DNA of 5,594 bases, from the NCBI GenBank assembly GCA_013812985.1, contig JACCSN010000217.1, forward strand, positions 1-5,594. The letters are read 5' to 3'. The notes under the pieces are model-generated. The model was not told the origin of the DNA. It did no database searches and saw only the letters and a list, made by a program, of their open reading frames with translations. The DNA is from Hyphomicrobiales bacterium. GTDB taxonomy: Bacteria > Pseudomonadota > Alphaproteobacteria > Rhizobiales > Afifellaceae. Shown here piece by piece: positions 1 through 5,330 of the stretch. The number at the start of each line of letters is the position of its first letter. The first letter of the stretch is position 1. The position numbers and the translations under genes were made by a program.

Positions 1-48
1 CCGGAAGCCCAGTCGCGGCGGCAAGCAGTGGTCTCAGGCCGTGCCGGG

Positions 49-1242
49 TCACGACGCGATTTCCCGGATCGTCGAGGGCGGTTGCGGCGGGGCGCGGGGT
101 TGCTGCCACCTGGCGAACCTCTCGACGATTACCATGTGTCCGCCGCAGCAAGGACAGGGTGGAAGGACGTCGGTCGGTTCCTCGCACGGATCGCTACCGG
201 GTGGTGGCGCGACCGCCAGCAGCGCGCGGGCCAGGTCGAGGCTGGCCTTGCGCGAGGACGCGGCGAGCAGGCCGTAGTGACGGATGCGGTGGAACCCGCG
301 CGGCAGGACGTGGAGGAGGAAGCGGCGGATGAACTCGTGCGTGGTGAGCGTCATGACCTGCTGCTGCGCCGCCCCATTGCGGCGATAATCCTTGTAGCGG
401 AAGGTCACGCCGGTCGCCCCCAACGCGATCAGCCGCCGGTTCGCGATGGCGACGCGGTGGGTGTAGCGCGACAGGTAGGCGAGCACCGCTTCGGGCCCGG
501 CGAACGGAGCCTTCGCGTAGACGACCCAGCGCTTCTTCCTGACCGGCGCGAGGTGGCGCAGGAACGCGTGCCGGTCGGCGAGATGGGCCATGGTGCCGAA
601 GAACGCGAGCCGCCCGGCAGCGTGAAGGGCGATGAGGCGACTGAGGAACAAGCGCCGGAACAGTGCGCCAAGCACGCGGACCGGCAGCAGGAACGCGGGT
701 CGCGACGACACCCAGCGGTCGCCGCTTGGCGCGATGCCGCCGCCGGGCACGATCATGTGAACGTGCGGGTGGTGAGTCAGCGCCGAGCCCCAGGTATGGA
801 GCACGGCGGTGATGCCGATCCTTGCGCCGAGATGCTTCGGATCGGCGGCGATGGTCAGCATCGTCTCCGACGCTGCGCGGAATAGCAGGTCGTAGACGAG
901 TGCCTTGTTCTGGAAGGCGATGTCGGCGACCTCGGCGGGCAGCGTGAAGACGACGTGGAAGTAACCGACCGGCAGCAGGTCGGCTTCGCGCTCGGCCAGC
1001 CACGTGCGCGCGGCCGCCCCCTGGCACTTGGGGCAGTGCCGGTTGCGGCAGCTGTTGTAGGCGATGCGCCAATGGCCACAGTCGGTGCAGGCCTCGACGT
1101 GACCGCCGAGCGCTGCTGTGCGGCAATGCTCGATCGCCGACATGACCTTCAACTGGTGCAGGCTCAGATGCCCGGCATGGGCAGCTCGGTATGCGGGGCC
1201 CGCAGCGCGGAAGATGTCGGCGACCTCGATCGAGGTCCGCAT
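49..1242 (-). CDS. tnpA: IS91-family Y2 HUH transposase
   Basis: A 397-residue rolling-circle transposase that nicks and joins single-stranded DNA at the element's ends. Seen in the protein: an N-terminal zinc-ribbon region at about residues 40-73 (C40, CTDC at 52-55, HCPKC at 69-73); the HUH metal-binding motif at H160-V-H162 within HHPHVH; and the paired catalytic tyrosines of the Y2 class in YLSRY (Y256 and Y260). A second Cys cluster, CPCC, lies at 363-366. The length is normal for the family. The ATG is 6 bases after the recombinase stop, and its Shine-Dalgarno (GAGG, 1247-1250) overlaps that TGA stop, so translation is probably coupled. The SD can be masked by a hairpin (see 1222-1250). 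No frameshift or missing catalytic residue was seen. Confidence 0.93.
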   Translation of the reverse strand: MRTSIEVADIFRAAGPAYRAAHAGHLSLHQLKVMSAIEHCRTAALGGHVEACTDCGHWRIAYNSCRNRHCPKCQGAAARTWLAEREADLLPVGYFHVVFTLPAEVADIAFQNKALVYDLLFRAASETMLTIAADPKHLGARIGITAVLHTWGSALTHHPHVHMIVPGGGIAPSGDRWVSSRPAFLLPVRVLGALFRRLFLSRLIALHAAGRLAFFGTMAHLADRHAFLRHLAPVRKKRWVVYAKAPFAGPEAVLAYLSRYTHRVAIANRRLIALGATGVTFRYKDYRRNGAAQQQVMTLTTHEFIRRFLLHVLPRGFHRIRHYGLLAASSRKASLDLARALLAVAPPPGSDPCEEPTDVLPPCPCCGGHMVIVERFARWQQPRAPPQPPSTIREIAS

Positions 1243-1250
1243 GCGACCTC
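1222..1250 (-). promoter_or_regulatory. Competing hairpins over the transposase ribosome-binding site
   Basis: Read on the minus strand, three six-base blocks follow each other: GAGGTC (1250-1245, containing the Shine-Dalgarno), GACCTC (1237-1232) and GAGGTC (1227-1222). The middle block can pair perfectly with the first, hiding the SD and leaving the AUG in a 7-base loop. Or it can pair with the third, with a GAUC tetraloop, freeing the SD. The second and third blocks form a perfect 16-base palindrome (1222-1237). A ribosome finishing the recombinase at the TGA (1251-1249) would melt the first hairpin. The pairing is read directly from sequence. The switching role is inferred. Confidence 0.5.
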
Positions 1251-2157
1251 AGCCGTCGGGGCTCGCCTCCGGACCCGAGAACATGGCGAGCTTGTCGAGT
1301 GGGCTGATGACGGCGCGCACCGTGCGGGTCGCGACCTTGGTGTAGAAGGCCGTGTTCTCGAGCTTGGCGTGACCCAGCAGCGCCTGGATCACGCGGATAT
1401 CGACGCCGTCCTCGAGCAGGTGGGTGGCGAAGCTGTGGCGCAACGTATGCGGGCCGACGCGCTTGGCGATGTCGGCAGCATGCGCCGCCTCGACTACGAT
1501 GCGATGCAGCTGGCGGGTGCTGATCGGCTTCATCGCGTGCTGCCCAGGAAACAGCCAGCCGTCGCGATGCATCACCCCCTGCTGCCGTCCGACCTGCCAC
1601 CACTGGCGCAGAAGCGCGAGCAGATCGGCCGGGAGCATGGCGTTGCGATACTGGCCGCCTTTACCGCGCTCGACCCGGATCAGCATGCGCTCGCTGTCGA
1701 TGTCGCCAACCTTGAGCGTCGAGACCTCGGCGACGCGGAGGCCCGCGCCATAGGCGACCGACAGCGCCGCCTGATGCTTTAGGCAGGTCGTTGCCTGCAA
1801 CAGGCGCGCGACCTCGTCGGGACTCAGCACCACCGGCAACTTGCGCGGATAGGCCACGCGGAACAGCTTGCGGGCGAGGTCGGGCCGATCGACCGTGTGC
1901 GTGAAGAAGAAGCGCAGCGCCGCCACGATGCTGTTCATGGTCGGCGCTGGCGTGCCCGCGTCGCGCTGCTCGATCTGAAACCGACGCACGTCGTCCGCCG
2001 TCGCCGTATCCGGCGGGCGTCCCAGGAAGGTGGCAAAGCGCCCGACGTCGCGGATGTAGTTGCGCTGGGTGGCGCGCGAGAAGCGCCGCATGTTCATATC
2101 GTCGATCAGCCGCTGGCGCAGCGGGGTCATCGGGGCAACAGGTAACGTTGTGGTCAT
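1249..2157 (-). CDS. Tyrosine recombinase of the IS91-like element
   Basis: A 302-residue site-specific recombinase of the phage-integrase (XerC/D-like) family. It cuts and rejoins DNA through a covalent tyrosine intermediate. An N-terminal core-binding, SAM-like domain spans about residues 11-95 and the catalytic domain about 105-285. The visible active-site set is R141 (GLRVAE), K166 (GKGG), H237 and R240 (HTLRHS), H263 (LLGHAK) and Y272 (AFYTKV), so it should be active. The ATG is preceded 7 bases upstream by GAGGAG, a strong Shine-Dalgarno, but SD and start lie in a long stem (see 2155-2189). Recombinases like this accompany the transposase in one subgroup of IS91 elements. Their part in transposition is not clear to me. 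It is the first gene of a two-gene unit with the transposase. Confidence 0.92.
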   Translation of the reverse strand: MTTTLPVAPMTPLRQRLIDDMNMRRFSRATQRNYIRDVGRFATFLGRPPDTATADDVRRFQIEQRDAGTPAPTMNSIVAALRFFFTHTVDRPDLARKLFRVAYPRKLPVVLSPDEVARLLQATTCLKHQAALSVAYGAGLRVAEVSTLKVGDIDSERMLIRVERGKGGQYRNAMLPADLLALLRQWWQVGRQQGVMHRDGWLFPGQHAMKPISTRQLHRIVVEAAHAADIAKRVGPHTLRHSFATHLLEDGVDIRVIQALLGHAKLENTAFYTKVATRTVRAVISPLDKLAMFSGPEASPDG

Positions 2158-2189
2158 CGGTCAGCTCCTCGGTTGAAGGAGCCGCGATG
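2155..2189 (-). promoter_or_regulatory. Stem-loop enclosing the SD and start codon of the IS recombinase
   Basis: In the minus-strand transcript, CAUCG (2189-2185) pairs with CGAUG (2159-2155, containing the AUG). After a two-base bulge (2161-2160), CG (2184-2183) pairs with UG (2163-2162, one G-U). GCUCCU (2182-2177) then pairs with AGGAGC (2169-2164, containing most of the SD), closing a 7-base loop (2176-2170). That gives 13 pairs, 12 of them Watson-Crick. Both signals needed for initiation are therefore buried in any transcript that starts upstream of about 2189. Such structures are established in IS10, IS50 and IS200, where they block translation of transposase from read-through RNA. The same role here is inferred. 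Confidence 0.6.
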
Positions 2190-2555
2190 CTCTGCCCGCA
2201 GCCGACGACGCTCAATCCGGTGACTATGCTCGAGGCGACGTGCCTACCTCACCCCACAAACCCCTCCCGCGCAGCGGGTTCGTTCTTCGGCCAACTGCGG
2301 TCGTTCAAGTGGGCTCGGCGTGGGTCCGAAAAGGGGTGGAGACAACCGGTGGTCCGCTTGCCGGATCGGATGCGGAGCCGCCACTTCGGGCCACCACTTG
2401 GCCGCTATGTTCACCATGAGCTCTATGGCCCCATACCGAGTGCACCCTCCTGCCGGAACTTGTTTTTGGGTCTTACGCCGATGCCATCGAGAACGGCGGC
2501 GATCGTGCCATCTTGCTCCTGCATCTCACTTCCGAAGGAGCGGTTCCGGGCCTTG
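2190..2555. other. Gene-poor stretch holding the unseen left (ter) end of the IS element
   Basis: No convincing gene lies here. It must contain the leader or promoter of the IS recombinase, the ter boundary of the element and the 3' flank of the 262-residue gene. Visible items: a short GC hairpin, CCCGC-GCA-GCGGG (2266-2278), followed on the plus strand by a weakly T-rich TTCGTTCTTC, too weak to call a terminator; CCACTT twice near 2381-2399; and a 33-codon minus-strand frame (2524 to 2423) with a GGAAGTGAG upstream sequence. That frame resembles nothing I recognise. No clear -35/-10 pair was found. Confidence 0.5.
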
Positions 2556-3344
2556 CTAGGCACCGGTGTAGGCAGCGGGCGTGGGCGCAGCAACGTCTTC
2601 GCCGATAGCCGGGAAGGCGGCTTTGTTGGCTTTCCTCAGCCGCTCGAAGCGCCGATCGCCGGTCACCTCCAAGAGACCGTCCAGGGCACGCCTAACAGTC
2701 GGTTCACTGACCTGGATCGAGTAGGGCGGCCGGCTAAGCACGCTGACCAGCGTCTTTGAAGACTGAGCGCCCCGCCACCTGTTTCCGTCGACGATCTGGA
2801 CGATCGCCGCTTCTACGTCCTCCCGCTTTGACGGCCGCCCGCGCGGTGTTGCTGGCTCATAGGCATCCCGGCCCTCCTTGCGCTTCCGTGTTCGCCGTCG
2901 ATCCCGGACGACCCGCGCCAGATCTGTGTCCCTGACCAGAAGCTGGACGCGGCCCAGCGGACGGCCAAGCCGATCCGCCAGTTGCCGAAAGTAGGGGTGC
3001 TTGGGCCTGAGATAGGCCAGGCTGCCTACCTTATATGAGCGCGCGAATGGAACAGATTTCAGAATGTCGGGATCGATCGAGACAAGGGCTCCCGTTAGTG
3101 GCTGCTCGGCCCAGATCTCGATCGGCTGTCCACCGAGCCGGGGTTTGTGACTGCTGTCGATCTGCTCCCAAAACGCCATAGCGCTTGCTTCCAGTTCCTC
3201 TACGCTGAGGCGAGCAGCGTCATAGCCTTGCAAGCGCACGTTCTTGACCACCTCGCTGTAATCTACGCCGGCATGAAGCACCTCGGCCACGCGATGATAC
3301 GCATCGGCAAGCCTGGTGTATCCTGCAGGCACAATGCCGCTCAT
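2556..3344 (-). CDS. Unrecognised integrase-coupled protein with AT-hook-like motif and possible helix-turn-helix
   Basis: A 262-residue soluble protein that I do not recognise. It has no signal peptide or membrane segment. Residues 1-140 look like a mixed globular domain without a known motif. A strongly basic stretch follows at about 147-159 (RRRTRKRKEGR). Next comes PRGRPSKR at 167-174, which contains the RGRP core of an AT-hook. A C-terminal segment (about 175-235) has VSEPTVRRALDGLL, which reads like the recognition helix of a winged helix-turn-helix. DNA binding is therefore plausible, for example as a recombination accessory or transcription factor, but unproven. The ATG overlaps the stop of the integrase gene by one base (TGATG), with GGAGG 5 bases upstream, so the two are translated together. 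The last dozen residues are low-complexity (Ala/Pro rich). Confidence 0.8.
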   Translation of the reverse strand: MSGIVPAGYTRLADAYHRVAEVLHAGVDYSEVVKNVRLQGYDAARLSVEELEASAMAFWEQIDSSHKPRLGGQPIEIWAEQPLTGALVSIDPDILKSVPFARSYKVGSLAYLRPKHPYFRQLADRLGRPLGRVQLLVRDTDLARVVRDRRRTRKRKEGRDAYEPATPRGRPSKREDVEAAIVQIVDGNRWRGAQSSKTLVSVLSRPPYSIQVSEPTVRRALDGLLEVTGDRRFERLRKANKAAFPAIGEDVAAPTPAAYTGA

Positions 3345-4525
3345 CAGAGCCTCCGAGCCTGGTTCGTGATCGCGCTGACGTGGGCTCCCCAGAGATCGAG
3401 CGCAGCCTTTCGCTCTGCCAGGAACTCATGCCGCTGGTAGACCGCGGCTACGCCGCCGATCGTCCCACCAACATGGTTCAAAATGCGGTCCGCCACGTGA
3501 GGCGCAACACCTAAAGCGGCCATTCCGGACACGACGGTCCTACGAAGATCGTGCAAGCGCCAATTGGACACGCCAGAAAGGGTGTCGAGGCGCAGCTTCA
3601 TGGACGTGAAGTTCTGGAACGGAACCCGTCCCGTGCTCGTGAACACGAACGAGCCAAGCCGTGGATCTGCCTGGAGAAGATCAAGCGCTGGTTCCGAGAG
3701 ATGGACCAGATGAGCTCTGCCGTTCTTGGTGCGAGCGCTCCCGAGCGTCCAGGTCTTCCCGAAGAGGTCAATTTCACCCCACGTCAGTTGTGCCACCTCT
3801 TCTCGTCGCTGGCCTGTGAGGGCGAGGAGCTCGACAATGCCGCCATAAGGACTGCCGATCTGGCGGGCCGCTGCAAGGATGGACGCAAGTTCGTCGTCGT
3901 TGAGGGTCCGCTCCCGTGCTTTCTCTTTGAACGGCAGCGCGATGCCATCCGCCGGCGAGCGCTCCAGGATGCCGCGGCCGACACACCACCGCAAAAACGC
4001 CCGCAGGACCTTTGTCAGCTTGTTCGCGGCGTAAGGTGTTCCGCGGCCCTCAACCGCACCTATCAGCGCCATAACGTCTCGTTTGGTGATCTCATGCACG
4101 CTGCGGCCCCGCCAGGCGGAGACGACCTCACGATCGAGCAGCTGCCTGATCTCTTTGCGCGACCGAGTGGCGGCAAGGCGCTGCCGATCGTATGCGTCAA
4201 CAACCTGCTCGACCCGATCAATGGTCAGACGCCGCTTGCCTTCCCGCTTCTCCGTTGCCGGATCCCTGCCATCCAGCTTGGCTGCGAACACCTTCTGGGC
4301 TTCAGCTCGCGCACCATGGAGCGTGATGCGGCCATATGGACCGATCGTATATTTGCGGAGCCGCGATCCGGCCCCGCCCGTCCTATACAGAGCGATAAAC
4401 ACCTTCTTGCCTTTGGGCGTGACCTTTACGCCGAAGCCCGGGAGAGAATCGTCCCAAAAGACAACGTCCTTGGGCGGGACCGGCAGGCCGTCGATGGTGC
4501 TCTTGGAGAGACGAATGGTTGGCAC
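3344..4525 (-). CDS. P4-type site-specific integrase (DUF4102 arm-binding domain plus tyrosine recombinase)
   Basis: An integrase that inserts and excises a genomic island or prophage, about 393 residues. Order: an N-terminal arm-type DNA-binding domain (about residues 2-90, with WDDSLPGFGVKVTPKGKKVF), a core-binding domain (about 100-200) and a catalytic domain (about 208-370). From the GTG start used here, the active-site set is R240 (TGQRREE), K267 (TKNG), H325 and R328 (HDLRRT), H351 (LNHVGG) and Y363 (VYQRH), all present. The frame is open upstream to a TTG at 4618, with ATGs at 4600 and 4597. I prefer GTG at 4525 because the family usually begins right at MPTIRLSK and the upstream residues look non-conserved. 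None of these starts has a good Shine-Dalgarno. It overlaps the next gene by one base. No tRNA or obvious attachment core is visible next to it. Confidence 0.9.
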   Translation of the reverse strand: MPTIRLSKSTIDGLPVPPKDVVFWDDSLPGFGVKVTPKGKKVFIALYRTGGAGSRLRKYTIGPYGRITLHGARAEAQKVFAAKLDGRDPATEKREGKRRLTIDRVEQVVDAYDRQRLAATRSRKEIRQLLDREVVSAWRGRSVHEITKRDVMALIGAVEGRGTPYAANKLTKVLRAFLRWCVGRGILERSPADGIALPFKEKARERTLNDDELASILAAARQIGSPYGGIVELLALTGQRREEVAQLTWGEIDLFGKTWTLGSARTKNGRAHLVHLSEPALDLLQADPRLGSFVFTSTGRVPFQNFTSMKLRLDTLSGVSNWRLHDLRRTVVSGMAALGVAPHVADRILNHVGGTIGGVAAVYQRHEFLAERKAALDLWGAHVSAITNQARRL

Positions 4526-4654
4526 GACCAGAACCAAATGAAACCTGGAGTTCAAATAGGTAGCACTCCAGGTGCTGCTTGGGGAGGCGCTAGACATCAT
4601 CGTCCACAGAATATCCAATCCTGCGGATCACTTAGGTCTCACCGGGAATGTCCA

Positions 4655-4678
4655 GGAACCTGGGGGAACCCAGGCTCC
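4655..4678. other. Hairpin with GGAA tetraloop
   Basis: On the plus strand CCTGGG (4659-4664) and CCCAGG (4669-4674) pair perfectly around GGAA, a GNRA-class tetraloop. The stem extends through one A-C mismatch by GGA (4655-4657) with TCC (4676-4678). No T-run follows on either strand, so a simple intrinsic terminator is unlikely. It could belong to the neighbouring repeat, to an integrase binding or attachment region, or be a structured RNA end. Confidence 0.45.
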
Positions 4679-4728
4679 GGGAACGCAAGGGGAGAAGGGG
4701 GCGTCCGGCCGTGACCGCTGAGGCCGGT

Positions 4729-4811
4729 CGTAGGGTAGGCAAAGCGCAGCGTGCCCACCGTCTGCCCGTGCACACGTGGCACGCCGCTTGCGCGGCTTTG
4801 CCCACCATACG
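4729..4811. repeat. Imperfect palindromic interspersed repeat (rhizobial 'VGKAQRAH' type)
   Basis: The left arm CGTAGGGTAGGCAAAGC (4729-4745) mirrors the right arm GCTTTGCCCACCATACG (4795-4811) with two mismatches. An inner pair, GCGTGCC (4749-4755) with GGCACGC (4778-4784), continues the stem. Translated on either strand it yields small basic peptides (VGKAQRAHRLP...) of the kind often mis-annotated as proteins in rhizobial genomes. That recognition is from memory and needs a genome-wide count. It probably is an intergenic REP/MITE-like element, inert as a coding sequence. Confidence 0.65.
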
Positions 4812-4856
4812 CGCTGCGAACTGGAATTGAGGATGCGGGTGCTGCTGGTGGGATTG

Positions 4857-5246
4857 TTAGGTTTCACGCCAGTGAAACCGCTCGTCGAGCATTCCGGTTG
4901 TTAGGAACGTCACGGCACAGGTAATCGCGCTCTCCTCATCGACAATTTGGTCCTCACGATAATCTCCTCCTTGCCCGCCAACGATCAGGAGAGCAGATTT
5001 ATCATGATTCTTATCTGGATCGTATAGTTCTATACAACAATCTCTTTCTCGTATAAAATATACGATAAATCTACCTTGCCCTCCGCCGATCATCAACACG
5101 TTTTCAGCGTCTTTTTCTAAGCTAACCAAAGTATATCTACTCGCATCCAGTCTCTTTATGAGCCGCACGAGTTCGCTCTCTGATACGTCCACCTCAACGG
5201 AATCGCGGGTTCGAAGCCCTTCCCACTCGTCAGCTGACGCTAGCAT
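4857..5246 (-). CDS. Imm1-family immunity protein (probable), orphan
   Basis: A 129-residue acidic cytoplasmic protein. Its pattern fits the Imm1 family, immunity proteins that neutralise toxins of polymorphic or contact-dependent systems, often deaminases. An N-terminal helix region (about 20-35) is followed by RYTLVSLE, a GGGQGRFIVYF strand (54-64), IVGGQGGDY (88-96), then VDEESAITCAVTFLTTGMLDE (helix, about 102-122) and a terminal W126. No toxin gene is adjacent: upstream is a divergent permease and downstream is non-coding repeat DNA. The start ATG has GAGG 6 bases upstream. The stretch 4981-5160 is about 38% GC (68 of 180 bases), against 80% in 5341-5400 of the permease, so foreign origin is likely. 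The last codons form a perfect hairpin (4860-4879). The family call is by pattern recall. Confidence 0.72.
   Translation of the reverse strand: MLASADEWEGLRTRDSVEVDVSESELVRLIKRLDASRYTLVSLEKDAENVLMIGGGQGRFIVYFIRERDCCIELYDPDKNHDKSALLIVGGQGGDYREDQIVDEESAITCAVTFLTTGMLDERFHWRET
4860..4879 (-). other. Perfect 8-pair hairpin in the last codons of the Imm1-like gene
   Basis: GGTTTCAC (4860-4867) and GTGAAACC (4872-4879) pair perfectly around a 4-base loop. On the minus strand the stem spans the last codons and ends directly before the TAA stop. It is followed by CAATCCCACC, with no U-run, so it is not a standard intrinsic terminator. It might protect the mRNA 3' end or be a factor-dependent end. Confidence 0.45.
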
Positions 5247-5291
5247 AATGCACCTCGTAAAGGGCTAACCGAGTTGATGCTTGTTCCTTCG

Positions 5292-5330
5292 GGCGTTACC
5301 AAGAGCCAGGAAAGAGAGGCTCAGCTGTGA
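5292..5330 (+). pseudogene. Possible 3' remnant of the gene upstream of the permease
   Basis: In the plus frame ending at TGA (5328-5330) the codons read GVTKSQEREAQL then stop. The TGA overlaps the permease GTG start as GTGA, the classic four-base overlap of coupled operon genes. Sugar ABC ATPases, which usually precede such permeases, often end in a short polar tail after a TGV-like motif. The frame is open only back to a TAG at 5241, so the rest is missing. The call is inferred from the overlap and the general operon pattern, and the piece is too short to be sure. Confidence 0.35.

Larger units (their letters stand above)
1..2157 (-). mobile_element. IS91-family insertion sequence with recombinase and HUH transposase, partly outside the window
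   Basis: Two minus-strand genes, a tyrosine recombinase followed by a Y2 HUH transposase, form the core of an IS91-like element. Known IS91 relatives move by rolling-circle replication, have no classical terminal inverted repeats and make no target duplication. One end (ori) lies past the transposase 3' end, the other (ter) upstream of the first gene. Here only 48 bases follow the transposase stop, so the ori end is probably outside the window. The right boundary given is the start of the first gene. The true ter end is somewhere in 2158-2555 and could not be fixed by eye. Both reading frames are intact with their catalytic residues, so the element may be active. Confidence 0.8.
4526..4856. 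other. Gene-free stretch upstream of the integrase with two structured elements
   Basis: No supported gene. It contains the leader of the integrase (with possible upstream starts to 4618), a GGAA-loop hairpin (4655-4678) and a long imperfect palindrome (4729-4811). Short frames on both strands across 4628-4867 are translations of the repeat, not genes. No tRNA end, promoter pair or perfect terminator with a T-run was seen. An attachment site for the integrase could lie here but no duplicated core was found within the window. Confidence 0.5.

Noticed and set aside
28..885. Plus-strand frame of 285 codons antisense to the transposase
   Set aside because: Low-complexity Arg/Glu/Gly product, mirrored from the transposase codons. 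No recognisable start signal.
194..1603. Long minus-strand frame of 469 codons overlapping both IS genes
   Set aside because: It is an Arg/Pro/Ala-rich alternate frame typical of GC-rich DNA and crosses two genes with clear catalytic motifs.
2278..2285. GTTCGTTC (GAACGAAC on the minus strand) as an IS91 target tetramer
   Set aside because: IS91 targets such as GAAC border the ori end beyond the transposase, which is at the other side here. The match is too short to place a boundary.
3551..4714. Long plus-strand frame of 387 codons antisense to the integrase
   Set aside because: Its product has no domain-like character, and the opposite strand has a full integrase with all active-site residues.
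4628..4867. Small frames on both strands over the palindromic repeat
   Set aside because: They translate the repeat itself, a known source of false proteins in such genomes.
5049..5065. Seven-pair AT-rich inverted repeat in the Imm1-like gene
   Set aside because: It lies in the AT-rich middle of the coding sequence with no nearby signal, so it is likely chance.
5228..5239. CGTCAGCTGACG, a 12-base palindrome near the start of the Imm1-like gene
   Set aside because: About one such palindrome is expected by chance in this window, and no second copy supports an operator.
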